33,898 nt of DNA from Lachnospiraceae bacterium (GCA_014804445.1 JAAUZU010000020.1:1-33898); one strand, 5' to 3'; positions 1-7,541 are shown, numbered from the stretch's first letter. Numbers and translations: made by a program. The notes: a model not told the origin generated them from the letters alone.

Positions 1-210
1 GAGGCTGGCGAGAAGATTTATTGTGGGTGGAACCTGCATCACATTTTACCGAGAACTTTTGGCGGCAGCAATGCGATTTCTAACCTGCTTTGTACGAACA
101 TTGCTACAAATGAGGAGGCCGGAGATCGGATTACATTTTGGATTGAGGATTGTTTGTATCAAGTTCAGAAATGCAATAATGTGGAGTACGGGATTGTGGA
201 GTTAAGGTAA
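1..210 (+). CDS. C-terminal fragment of an HNH-type endonuclease-like protein (5' end outside window)
   Basis: Frame 1 is open from the first base to a TAA at 208-210 and gives 69 residues. The start lies outside the window. The peptide contains an N-L-H-H-I-L-P-R core followed by G-G-S-N, N-L-x-C-T-N and a final N-E. This is the arrangement of HNH endonucleases, with the first His pair and the later Asn/His positions of the beta-beta-alpha metal fold. The tail carries a Cys-rich segment of unknown role. It ends 60 bases before the first tRNA-Asn-like scar, so it could be the last gene of an integrated element. The HNH assignment rests on this short motif only. Confidence 0.55.
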   Translation, partial: EAGEKIYCGWNLHHILPRTFGGSNAISNLLCTNIATNEEAGDRITFWIEDCLYQVQKCNNVEYGIVELR

Positions 211-270
211 TAGGCATCAGCAAAGCAGATCTATACAGTAAAAACGAGTATTTCTGCCATGGAGTTTTAC

Positions 271-344
271 GGTTGTATATCAATCAGAGGTAGAGCACGC
301 GGCTGTTAACCGCGGGGTTGTAGGTTCGAGCCCTACTCGGGGAG
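271..344 (+). pseudogene. tRNA-Asn(GTT)-like scar, copy 1 (5' acceptor missing)
   Basis: The anticodon arm (CGCGG-CTGTTAA-CCGCG) gives anticodon GTT. The T arm (GTAGG-TTCGAGC-CCTAC) and the 3' acceptor strand TCGGGGA are intact. The 5' acceptor should read about TCCCCGA, but the sequence there is unrelated and cannot pair. The D loop is also altered. It is therefore not a working tRNA. It looks like the 3' part of a tRNA-Asn gene left by site-specific integration (attL/attR type). Confidence 0.7.
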
Positions 345-374
345 CGCAAAGCGCCAAAGGAATGGCGCTTGGGA

Positions 375-407
375 AATCCCGTAAACATCATTGTTTGCGG
401 GATTTTT
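375..407 (+). terminator. Hairpin terminator after tRNA-Asn-like copy 1
   Basis: A CCCGTAAACA / TGTTTGCGGG stem closes a 4-base loop, is extended by A-T pairs and runs into TTTTT. The same hairpin follows copies 2 and 3, so the tRNA 3' end and its terminator were copied as one unit. Confidence 0.8.
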
Positions 408-479
408 ATGAGAGAAGAAACGGCTTATAAAAGCCGGAAAGAAAAAACATCTGCGAAAGCAGGCCGGGAACTATTAACT

Positions 480-530
480 GAAACAGGCACAAAGCGTTTT
501 ATCGAAGGATGAGCGCTTTGTGCCTGTTTC
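480..530. terminator. 17-bp perfect inverted repeat, probable bidirectional terminator
   Basis: Two perfect arms, 480-496 (GAAACAGGCACAAAGCG) and 514-530, enclose a 17-base loop with a T-rich start. It lies at the 3' side of the minus-strand 5'-nucleotidase gene, whose stop is at 593. It could end that transcript. A decayed version is present in repeat copy 2 near 2946-3000. Confidence 0.5.
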
Positions 531-592
531 TGTAAATATAGCAATACCCCTCCGGTCCTTTGCCGCTAAGGAGTTTGGGCGGCGCGGCCGTT

Positions 593-2437
593 TTACCGGG
601 TGGGGATGTTCAGCGTTTGACCGGCCCATATGCGGCTGGGATCGCTGACGGTGTCCTGATTGGCCTCGTAAATCAGGCGCCACTGGGAGCCGCTGCCGTA
701 CTGTTTCCGGGCAATGAGCCACAGGGAGTCACCGTGAATGACCACATAGGTGGTGTAGGAGGTGGGCTCTGTCACCTCAGAGGCAATGACGGTAATGCGG
801 CCGGCGGGCTCGGTGTACCGCTCGTCCACAGTGCCATCCAGCACAGTCGTGATATACTGTATCACGACCTCGTCCAGCGGCGTGCCGGTGTCCATGACGG
901 TGGCGGTGGAGAAAGCGTAGTAAGTGTCGCCGCCGGCGGCGCAGAAGTCATTGGAGACAACGGCATAGGTGTCGGTCAGCGAGAACGCTTTGCCGTTGAC
1001 GGAGTCTATCGTCACCCGGTTGATGGAAGCAGGAGCGTGGTAGGTGCTGTTGGGATACAGGTCGCCCTGGGCAAATTCTCTGGTGGCGTCAACCGTGATA
1101 TTCATACCGCTGATCTGGGGGAACGCGCCGACGGCGGTGGGCGTGCAGAAGGTAGAAGCCTCCAGCGCTTCCAACAGCTGGGCGCCGGTCACATAGATGA
1201 TGGTCACGGTATTGTTGAAGGGCAAAACCTCGTTGACACTGTTCTTGCTGATGTCGCCGGCCTCGATGGACGCACGGATGCCGCCGCCGTTAGTTATGGC
1301 CACCACATGGGCGTCATCCACCTCAAGGCCGCCGTCCTTAGTGGCATACCAAAGCATAGCGTCGGTGATCAGGTCGCCCAGATTGGTCTCCTCGGTGCGG
1401 TTGCCCGGGTCGCGGTCACCGTTGAGGTTGACGGCGGAAGTGGCGAAAACAGCGCCGTACTCAGCCTTGATCTCTTCCTGGATTTCCTGAGCGCGGGCGG
1501 CAATGGCGTCGTCCCCGGCCACGGTAATGTCCTCGGTGGAGACGCTGGTGATGGTGATGGTTTCGCCGTCCAGAATGACCACGCCGATGTTGGCCAGCTT
1601 GGCGCCGGTGGAGGTCAGGTAAGTGCCGCCCACCTTGCCGGTACCACTGGTGGCCTCCCGAACCTGCTCAAGGGTGGAATGGGAGTGGCCGTCAATAAAT
1701 ACGTCGATGCCGGTCACGTTTTCCAGCAGGTCGATAGAGCGGTTGCCCTCCCGTGCAGACTCCTCATCAATACCCAGATGGCCCAGGCAGATGATGTAGT
1801 CACAGTTCTCGGCTTTCAGGGCGTCTACCTCGGCCTGGGCCAGGGTGTATAACTCCTGAGCGCTCACGAAGGTCACGCCCGCGATCTTAGCGGGGTGGGC
1901 TTTGGTGGCGGTCTCAGGTGTATCCAGGCCGAACACGCCAACCCTGATTTCACCCGCAGTCAGAACGATGTGATTGCCGAAGATATTGTCGTCCCCGCAC
2001 TTGATATTGGCGGCCAGAACCGGGAAATCGGCGGCCTCTATCAGAGTTTTCAACTGGGCGTAACCGTAGTCGAACTCGTGGTTACCGGGTGCGGCCACAT
2101 CATAGCCCGCCATATTCATCAGCTCGATGGCGGTAGCGCCTCTGGAGACGCTGACAAAGGTCTCGCCCTGACTGAAGTCGCCGGCATCCATGAGCAGGAC
2201 GTTGGCACCGGCGGCCTCGTACTCCGCCTTCAGCGCGGCAACTTTGGCGTAGCCCTCGATTGTCCCGTGGACATCGTTGGTGTGCAGAATCACGGTTTTC
2301 CCGGCTACGTCTTCCGGTACGGCGGAGATTGTCATGATGCCGTCTTCTGCTGCCTGCGCCGTCATGACAGGAACCGCCATGGTGAAAGTCACTGCCAGGG
2401 TCAGGAGCAGTGCAAGGAGTTTGCTGCGTTTTTTCAT
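593..2437 (-). CDS. Secreted 5'-nucleotidase / 2',3'-cyclic-nucleotide phosphodiesterase family protein with C-terminal LysM
   Basis: The 614-residue product has a typical signal peptide (residues 1-30, ending in an A-x-A-type site). A calcineurin-like metallophosphatase domain follows, with LHTNDVH at 52-58, GNHE at 118-121, H220 and GHSH at 250-253. The C-terminal 5'-nucleotidase domain carries NGGGIRASI and the substrate-pocket region LPFNNTV. The last 50 residues form a LysM domain (GDSLWLIARKQYG), which should hold the enzyme on peptidoglycan. Members remove phosphate from extracellular nucleotides for nucleoside uptake. The start at 2437 follows an AAAGG-type ribosome site. Its GC-rich third codon positions differ from all neighbours, and it is flanked by direct repeats, so recent transfer is likely. 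The exact substrate is unknown. Confidence 0.92.
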   Translation of the reverse strand: MKKRSKLLALLLTLAVTFTMAVPVMTAQAAEDGIMTISAVPEDVAGKTVILHTNDVHGTIEGYAKVAALKAEYEAAGANVLLMDAGDFSQGETFVSVSRGATAIELMNMAGYDVAAPGNHEFDYGYAQLKTLIEAADFPVLAANIKCGDDNIFGNHIVLTAGEIRVGVFGLDTPETATKAHPAKIAGVTFVSAQELYTLAQAEVDALKAENCDYIICLGHLGIDEESAREGNRSIDLLENVTGIDVFIDGHSHSTLEQVREATSGTGKVGGTYLTSTGAKLANIGVVILDGETITITSVSTEDITVAGDDAIAARAQEIQEEIKAEYGAVFATSAVNLNGDRDPGNRTEETNLGDLITDAMLWYATKDGGLEVDDAHVVAITNGGGIRASIEAGDISKNSVNEVLPFNNTVTIIYVTGAQLLEALEASTFCTPTAVGAFPQISGMNITVDATREFAQGDLYPNSTYHAPASINRVTIDSVNGKAFSLTDTYAVVSNDFCAAGGDTYYAFSTATVMDTGTPLDEVVIQYITTVLDGTVDERYTEPAGRITVIASEVTEPTSYTTYVVIHGDSLWLIARKQYGSGSQWRLIYEANQDTVSDPSRIWAGQTLNIPTR

Positions 2438-2486
2438 TTGTTTGTTACCTTTCTTTATGTACTAACAGTCGATTTTCTACCGCTCT

Positions 2487-2515
2487 ATTATAGAGCAAAC
2501 AGCGGTCCATATCAA
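2487..2515 (-). promoter_or_regulatory. Promoter of the 5'-nucleotidase gene
   Basis: On the minus strand TTGATA (2510-2515) and TATAAT (2487-2492) are separated by 17 bases. The -10 lies about 50 bases upstream of the start codon. This is a near-consensus sigma-A promoter. Confidence 0.75.
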
Positions 2516-2668
2516 TCATAATACGGTGAATTCTGTAAGATATTTGAAAAGTTAAAGACTTGTTAAGAATTTCTATGCTATGATCAAAACAAAGAAGAAT
2601 CTGAGGATGTGAAATGCAAGGGGGACATCCTTACAGGGGCATATGGGGAATGCCTCTTTATATTTTAC

Positions 2669-2742
2669 GGTTGTATATCAATCACAGGTAGAGCACGCGG
2701 CTGTTAACTGCGGGGGTGTAGGTTCGAACCCTGCTCGGGGAG
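2669..2742 (+). pseudogene. tRNA-Asn(GTT)-like scar, copy 2 (5' acceptor missing)
   Basis: It shares the lead GGTTGTATATCAATCA with copy 1. The anticodon is GTT and the anticodon stem contains a G-T wobble. The T-arm 3' strand differs by one base (CCTGC). The 3' acceptor strand TCGGGGA has no 5' partner. It is more diverged than copy 1, as expected of a scar without tRNA function. Confidence 0.7.
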
Positions 2743-2774
2743 CGTAACCTGCCGCCGGAGCAGTAGCTAGAAAA

Positions 2775-2806
2775 ATCCCGTAAACATTCGTGTTTGCGGG
2801 ATTTTT
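2775..2806 (+). terminator. Hairpin terminator after tRNA-Asn-like copy 2
   Basis: CCCGTAAACA and TGTTTGCGGG pair around a short loop and are followed by ATTTTTATG. It is the same structure as at 375-407. Confidence 0.75.
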
Positions 2807-3028
2807 ATGAGAGAAGAAACGGCTTATAAAAGCCAGAAAGAAAAAATATCTGAGAGATCTGGCGAGTAACTATTAACTGAAAACAAACAGGGATTGTGTT
2901 GTTTGCTGAAGTTTGGGGTGCTATGCTGGTAGAGCTGGCAGTGACTGAAACAGGAACAAGACGTTTTATCGAAAGATGGGCGCCTTTTTCTGTTTCTGCA
3001 AATGTGGCAGTACCCTTTCGGCCCTTTG

Positions 3029-3294
3029 ACTCTATGGAATTGAGAGCAACGCTGGGTATGGACAGAGAGCGAGGAAGTCACATATTACCTTCTGTGGCCG
3101 TCCGTGTGGCGATTTGTGATCTCGTTTGGGAAGAGTGGATAAATGCCGTCTGACACCCTTTCTGCACTGTTTGGGGCAATTTGGCGAAAATAGCTTCCGC
3201 CCTCGCTGACAGGGAGTGCAGGGCAGCCAAAAAAGAGGGAAGACAAGGAAGATAAGCGAGGGTCGAAATGTGTGCAGGTTAAAGGGCGGGTGAC
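3029..3294. other. Gene-free stretch in element debris
   Basis: Short open frames exist on both strands (for example 3085-3336 minus), but none has a ribosome site or a recognisable domain. The stretch lies between repeat copy 2 and the first decayed mobile-element gene. I see no convincing gene, RNA or repeat here. Confidence 0.4.
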
Positions 3295-3474
3295 TTTTGT
3301 AACCACTCTCTGAAAAAGCGTCACAATGCCCAACAAAGCTGGGCGTTTGCAAAGATCATGCGGGAAAAGAAATTGCTACCCACAAATGCAGATTTGCCGA
3401 AAATTAGTTGGCTTGTCAAAGGAATTGGCAGAAAAAAGGAGATTTTGGAGGTGGCTTGGGAAAAACAGGCATGA
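3295..3474 (+). pseudogene. 3' remnant of a mobile-element gene, product not recognised
   Basis: Frame 1 from about 3328 to the TGA at 3472-3474 reads like real protein (for example REKKLLPTNADLPKISW, then KEILEVAWEKQA). It has no start codon or upstream part, and a stop lies just upstream at about 3292. It is in the same frame as, and 15 bases before, the accessory gene at 3490. This suggests the tail of the gene that originally preceded it. The product is unknown. Confidence 0.35.
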
Positions 3475-3489
3475 AAAGGCGAGAATACT

Positions 3490-3903
3490 ATGTGCGCAAA
3501 TGCGGAAAAAACCAAATTTTTCATACGGGTGGATACACAGCTTTTTGGATTGGTAGACTTCTGCATCGGGGAGGGCGCAGCCAGGAACCGCACGGAACTG
3601 ATTGGGGATGCGCTGTGGTTCTAATTGGGCTATCTCATGGCAGGGAAAGTGGAGGATTACTCGCTTCAGCCCTTATCCTCTGCCATGACTGGGACGGTGC
3701 AGGACAGCGAGAACCGTTTGACTTGGATGGATTTTAAAATCGCAGGGGAACTGTCAAGATTGTCCCAGATTATTGCATATACCCATGATGTGGAGGAAGA
3801 AGCACTTAGCCGCCTCCAAGCGAAATGCGTGGGGGAAGTGAAGCGGATTAACGGCGCAATTGGTTTAGAGGACGCATATAAGTATAAAAATCGCATAAGC
3901 TAG
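3490..3903 (+). pseudogene. Small conjugative-element accessory protein (ribbon-helix-helix-like), broken by an in-frame stop
   Basis: Frame 1 starts at ATG 3490 after an AAGGCGAG ribosome site and encodes MCANAEKTKFFIRVD, then RNRTELIGDALWF. It then meets TAA at 3622-3624 and continues in the same frame (LGYLMAGKVEDY to KYKNRIS) to TAG at 3901-3903. The two halves form one protein of about 137 residues. By recollection, such proteins sit beside relaxase genes in integrative elements of Clostridia. The N-terminal part looks like a ribbon-helix-helix strand (TKFFIRVDTQLFGLVDFC). A diverged second copy begins at 7062. Function is inferred from context only. Confidence 0.6.
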
Positions 3904-3943
3904 TAAAAGAAAAAATGTTTTTCTTTAAAAATTAAAAAAACGC

Positions 3944-3972
3944 TTGTGTTTTGTTATACTCGATTGTATACT
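3944..3972 (+). promoter_or_regulatory. Promoter for the YwgA-like/HD gene pair
   Basis: TTGTGT (3944-3949) and TATACT (3967-3972) are 17 bases apart. It lies in an AT-rich stretch about 110 bases before the start codon at 4085 and is the best promoter match upstream of the pair. Confidence 0.5.
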
Positions 3973-4084
3973 GTATATGTCTTGTTAAAAAGCATGTGTT
4001 CTAGGCTTTGGGATTTTGTATTACAGTCGTTTGACTCTGCTCATTTTAACAGTATTCATTTTACTAAGAAAGAGGAAAAATTTT

Positions 4085-4618
4085 ATGAAATTGAACTTCA
4101 ATCAGAAGTCGATTCTAGACTTGTACCCAAAGTTTTATGGTAAAAGGTATCAGTGCGGTTTGGCTGGGGAGGAAGCCACACAGGAACACATTAATGTGCA
4201 GAAAATGTGCTACCTAATGAAGAGATTTGGAATATCAGTAGGAAATTTTGGTTATTCTTGGGATACTTACGGACCCTTTTCTCCAGGTCTTCAGGTAGCG
4301 CTCCATGACTTAGATATGAGAAATGAGGATGTGGAGTTATTCTATGAAGAAACTGAAAGGGAGCAATTTTATGCCGATAACAGAATTGAACGACTGATTA
4401 GTGTGCTACATTTGGCAGAGCATGGTCAGGATTTGGAGCGATGGATGGAACTCTTGGGTTCTCTGGCGTTTCTATCTTATTCAGTTCTGCCAGGGGAAGA
4501 TTTTGATTGTGTTAGACAAGAATTAACAGCGCGAAAAAGCTATTTTAATGACGTGGATGAAGAATTTGCAGCATGGTCGATTTTGAAGGAAGCAGATATG
4601 CTGAAACTTTATGATTAA
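4085..4618 (+). CDS. Small YwgA/Panacea-like protein, partner of the HD protein
   Basis: The product has 177 residues. ATG 4085 was chosen because AGAGGAAAAA precedes it at proper spacing; the frame is open further upstream, but that part looks like non-coding AT-rich DNA. Residues 38-68 (VQKMCYLMKRFG, then WDTYGPFSPGL) match the K-(M/L)-x-Y-L...GP(Y/F)S-x-x-L pattern of YwgA and of the Panacea/SocA-like group. No catalytic motif is visible and the rest is helical and acidic. The gene is AT-rich, unlike the chromosome to the right. It lies 80 bases upstream of the HD gene in the same direction. In Bacillus subtilis ywgA lies near ywfO, which encodes an HD protein, so the pairing may be general. 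Panacea proteins are known antitoxins. That role here is inference. Confidence 0.75.
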   Translation: MKLNFNQKSILDLYPKFYGKRYQCGLAGEEATQEHINVQKMCYLMKRFGISVGNFGYSWDTYGPFSPGLQVALHDLDMRNEDVELFYEETEREQFYADNRIERLISVLHLAEHGQDLERWMELLGSLAFLSYSVLPGEDFDCVRQELTARKSYFNDVDEEFAAWSILKEADMLKLYD

Positions 4619-4698
4619 TATATTATTTAAGGGAAAGCAATCCAAGAACGAAAGAAAGTGGGCTAACAAAATACATGGGGTATAAGATAGGAATCGAA

Positions 4699-6477
4699 AT
4701 GTATCGTATCGCAATTTGCGATCATATTCTTGATAATATTTATGGGCAGATTGGACTAACAGAAGTTGAACAGAAATTAGAGCGGTTGCCAATTTTCAAA
4801 AGGCTTCATAATATTTCTCAGTTAGGATTGGTTAATTTAATTTTTCCTTGCGCATTACATACACGTTATACACATTCGCTTGGTGTTATGCATGTAGCCG
4901 GAGAAATGGCACAGCGAATTAATAGCAACATGCAACATGATTTTTTTGATGACAGTGACATTCAAATTATTCGTCTTGCAGGGATGTTGCATGATATCGG
5001 GCATTATCCCATGTCGCATAATGTGGAGGCAGCATATCGTGATTCACAGGAGCTTGATACATATAACACGGAATATGTGTCAAGCCATTTGGATTTTTAT
5101 ACGAATTGTCCTGGCTTTTTGCACCCTGATTCTAAAAAAAGAGGGCGTAAAAAGAATGACAATGGGGATTCAAAACTAAAAGCAGCGGAGAAGTTTGCAT
5201 ATAGTATTAGTGGCTCTGATGGCTTTCATCATGAGAACATTGGTTGCACAATCATCTCAAAAAATCGAGAGATTCACAATGTTGTGCGAGATAATTTTGT
5301 TCTTCTTCCCGTGGAAAATGAACTCGTACTCAACCCTAAGTTTAGAGTGATGAAGTATGGGGATGCACCATTTGAGATAGTAACGAAAGAGCAGGCAGAT
5401 GAGATTACATCGAAACTTCTAGGTGCAATTGGCGAAATGGTTCGAGGAAATTATGAGAATATTGTGGATGAGAAATATCCGTGGCTTAAGAAATATTCTG
5501 CTATGATTCAGATTATCCATTCAGATATTGATGCGGACAACTTTGATTATTTGATTCGAGACGCAACATTTTCGGGTACCAGTTATGGCACCATGGATAT
5601 GAGTGTATTACTTAATTGTTTGACTGTCAGTAGTTTGGAGGATGAGAAACAGGGCAAGAAGAAGTATATTATTGGAGTGAAACGTAAGGGTTTAGGTAGT
5701 GTAGAACAGTTTTTAGTTGGTAAGTTTCAAGCATATAGCCAGATGATTTTGACAAAATATGTTTCTATTGTAGAAGCTATGCTCCAAAAGTTGGAGACGA
5801 AATATATCATTCCACGTGATAAGAATTATAGCAGTGAGAAATTGCTGAATCTAGTCAAGAGTGAGCATAGTGAGGTCAAATATTTGGCATTTACAGATGA
5901 TTATATCCATCAAGAGATATTCAAATGGGAAGAAACAAAGGACGGTCTCGCATTGTTACCTCGTGCGATTGTAACCCATCTTGCTAATATGTCAGCTATG
6001 GAACTTGCCAAAGTAGATGATCCAGAATGTATTTGTACAGGTTTGCAAGAGGGTGATATATGTAATGAGATTAAAGCAAGTAAAGTGTATAAAAGATTTT
6101 TGAGGGTTTATGAGGTTGCAAAAGATAAAGTCGGAGCGGAGATAGATAAAACTGATTTGGATGCCCAGCTTTCGGCATTTCGCTTTGAAACATATTCTCT
6201 TACTAAGCAGATTCCTATTAAACAGTTTTTAGAGAGGTTTGATTTTATACGAATGTCTCCTGTTCGATGCTTTAATTTTTTTTATTATCGTTTGGGTAGC
6301 GGGATTCCTGTTATTGAGAAAGAAAGATATTTTTATCAAGTGAATGAGGATGGAAATATACAGGTGAACGAGTTACCTTGTTTATGTGTTGATGTTCCTC
6401 AATCCTCATTAAAGGATTTATGGTCCATGAAGTTTGTATCTCTTAGACAGTATGATATGCGTGAGTATTCTGCGTAA
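4699..6477 (+). CDS. HD-domain phosphohydrolase, SAMHD1/dGTPase/YwfO-like (COG1078 type)
   Basis: The product has 592 residues from ATG 4699, which has AGGA six bases upstream; an in-frame ATG at 4675 adds eight residues. The N terminus has IYGQIGLTEVEQ, then PIFKRLHNISQLG and HTRYTHSLGV (His59). The HD pair is in AGMLHDIGHYPMSH (His98, Asp99). HHENIG follows at about 177. SDIDADNFDYLIRD (about 276-288) corresponds to the last metal Asp of SAMHD1-like enzymes. All metal ligands appear present, so the enzyme should be active. Family members hydrolyse dNTPs to deoxynucleosides and can limit phage DNA synthesis. The C-terminal 270 residues are not recognised. It is AT-rich, follows the YwgA-like gene and is flanked by broken conjugation genes. 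A defence role is inference. Confidence 0.88.
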   Translation: MYRIAICDHILDNIYGQIGLTEVEQKLERLPIFKRLHNISQLGLVNLIFPCALHTRYTHSLGVMHVAGEMAQRINSNMQHDFFDDSDIQIIRLAGMLHDIGHYPMSHNVEAAYRDSQELDTYNTEYVSSHLDFYTNCPGFLHPDSKKRGRKKNDNGDSKLKAAEKFAYSISGSDGFHHENIGCTIISKNREIHNVVRDNFVLLPVENELVLNPKFRVMKYGDAPFEIVTKEQADEITSKLLGAIGEMVRGNYENIVDEKYPWLKKYSAMIQIIHSDIDADNFDYLIRDATFSGTSYGTMDMSVLLNCLTVSSLEDEKQGKKKYIIGVKRKGLGSVEQFLVGKFQAYSQMILTKYVSIVEAMLQKLETKYIIPRDKNYSSEKLLNLVKSEHSEVKYLAFTDDYIHQEIFKWEETKDGLALLPRAIVTHLANMSAMELAKVDDPECICTGLQEGDICNEIKASKVYKRFLRVYEVAKDKVGAEIDKTDLDAQLSAFRFETYSLTKQIPIKQFLERFDFIRMSPVRCFNFFYYRLGSGIPVIEKERYFYQVNEDGNIQVNELPCLCVDVPQSSLKDLWSMKFVSLRQYDMREYSA

Positions 6478-6495
6478 GGAAATTGATAAGCAAAG

Positions 6496-6535
6496 AAAAG
6501 AGTTGAGGGTTTAGAAATGAATTCTCAGCTTTTTA
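6496..6535 (+). terminator. Probable terminator after the HD gene
   Basis: AAAAGAGTTGAG and CTCAGCTTTT can pair with a small bulge around a loop of about 14 bases and run into TTTTTATAT. It is imperfect but well placed 20 bases after the HD stop codon. Confidence 0.4.
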
Positions 6536-6605
6536 TATACCTGTTGTGTATCTAAGGAATACCATTCCCATAATTATTTTTACCTCCCGCTACCTGTGAG
6601 GTGTG

Positions 6606-7015
6606 CTGCAGGTACAGTTGGAGAACTATGTCCGTTACGTCAGCACCCGTGAGGGTGTGGAGAAAGTGGAAGGGAGCAGGGATAGTCTGTCTTCCGCGGC
6701 GCAGCAGAAAGAAAGACCTGATCCGCTGTCAGATTATCCGTGACATCCCATCCGCAAAGGAGATGATGGAGTACACGAACTTTTAACTGTGCCCAACCAT
6801 GTGGAACACATCGGAATTTATTTTCTGCGCCATGGAGCAGCACCTAGTTCTCATTGACAAGCGGGAGAACTATGTGGGCTACATTGTAAACCGTCCTAGG
6901 GTAGAACGGGTGGGGAATCACGGCCTGTTTACAGATGCGGGGAAAGCGATAGCGCAAAACAGCAGCAGGAGGAAGTGACAGGGCACAAGGGGCGGTCTGG
7001 ACCCACGTCAGTAAA
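6606..7015 (+). pseudogene. Relaxase (MobL/MobP-type) remnant, N-terminal part with several frameshifts
   Basis: Three overlapping frames together read like the start of a conjugative relaxase. The first is LENYVRYVSTREGVEKVEGS (from about 6618). A frameshift near 6715 gives IIRDIPSAKEMMEYTNF, then TAA. A third frame gives LIDKRENYVGYIVNRPRVER and HGLFTDAGKAI. A last piece encodes EEVTGHKG, and another frame ends in VWTHV. YVRYxSTREGVEKV and GLFTDAGK are familiar from relaxases of Firmicutes integrative elements. The His-rich catalytic part and the C-terminal domain are gone. No start codon is convincing, so the gene is dead. It shows that the HD pair sits inside a former mobilisable element. 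Confidence 0.7.
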
Positions 7016-7061
7016 AGTGGAAACTTTACAGGTGGCTTGGGGAAGCTGGACGGGGAATCTT

Positions 7062-7190
7062 ATGGGCGCAAATACAGGCAAGACCAAATTTTCCATTTGT
7101 GCGGGCACGTTGTTTCTGGAGTTGGCTGATGCTCGGATCAGGGATGGGACAGCCAGAAGTCATAAGGTGCTGATTAAGGATACATACTGA
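7062..7190 (+). pseudogene. Second, truncated copy of the small conjugative-element accessory gene
   Basis: ATG 7062 begins MGANTGKTKFSI, then LELADARIRDGTARSH, and ends at TGA 7188-7190 after 42 residues. It aligns with the first part of the broken gene at 3490 (MCANAEKTKFFIRVD, FGLVDFCIGEGAARNRT). The leader AGGTGGCTTGGG is also shared by both upstream regions. The frame is lost after about residue 12 and the C-terminal two thirds is missing. It directly follows the relaxase remnant, the expected gene order of the element. Confidence 0.55.
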
Positions 7191-7320
7191 TATTAGTGAC
7201 GGGAAATCGGAGATGATTTTTATTTATAAATTTTGATACTTTATAAAAAACATCTTAATTATATTTGCTTTTTTGACAATAATATATTTGTTGGAATGTA
7301 CCTAAAAGAGATACAAGGTA

Positions 7321-7500
7321 TTGAAATATCTGACTGTTCGTGAGACATCAGAACACTGAGATATTTCTACTTGCTGCATAAAGGGCTTTGTGATGAGGGG
7401 CATGTTCCGGTGCAATATGGATTAATTAATCATGAGCAATGCTGGACGCTGGCCGAAGCCAAAAGACGCGAGAATTAAGAGCAGAAAAAATATATATTAG
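7321..7500 (+). pseudogene. Excisionase-like helix-turn-helix gene, decayed
   Basis: A frame from TTG 7321 reads LKYLTVRETSEH and meets TGA where Trp is expected. It goes on DISTCCIKG; a shifted frame then reads GLCDEGHVPV, and a third frame ends PKPKDARIKSRK before TAG 7498-7500. YLTVRETSExW, a (R)RIxxLCxEGR(I/V)PG core and KPKDAR near the end are the signature of small MerR/excisionase-like HTH proteins of Clostridia. The gene has one stop and at least two frameshifts. Confidence 0.55.
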
Positions 7501-7541
7501 AAACTGTAGGTATAAAGGATAAATTAAAAAGGGGTAAGTAT

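Larger units (their letters stand above)
265..562. repeat. Direct repeat copy 1 (left of the 5'-nucleotidase segment)
   Basis: The segment shares long near-identical blocks with 2663-3028. The shared parts are the 5' lead (TTTTACGGTTGTATATCAAT), the tRNA-Asn-like core, the hairpin terminator, the block with GAGAGAAGAAACGGCTTATA, and a final block with TTTTATCGAA. The two copies differ by point changes and by about 60 extra bases in copy 2. The copies are about 2.4 kb apart and bracket exactly one gene. This suggests a duplication or an insertion with long flanking repeats. Confidence 0.75.
2663..3028. repeat. Direct repeat copy 2 (right of the 5'-nucleotidase segment)
   Basis: It matches 265-562 over the tRNA-like core, the terminator, the GAGAGAAGAAACGGCTTATA block and, after about 60 unique bases, the ACTGAAACAGG...TTTTATCGAA...CCCTTTG block (2944-3028). 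A small open frame across it (2896-3153) consists mostly of repeat and is not treated as a gene. Confidence 0.75.

Noticed and set aside
271..344. Functional tRNA-Asn
   Set aside because: The 5' acceptor strand cannot pair with TCGGGGA; the same holds for the copies near 2669 and 9050.
560..1852. 430-residue plus-strand open frame
   Set aside because: It is a shadow of the GC-rich 5'-nucleotidase on the minus strand; it is Gly/Val-rich and has no domain.
2896..3153. 85-residue plus-strand open frame
   Set aside because: Most of it is repeat copy 2, without a ribosome site, and the matching part of copy 1 is not open in the same way.
3085..3336. Minus-strand open frames before the element debris
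   Set aside because: No ribosome site, no recognisable motif and low-complexity composition.
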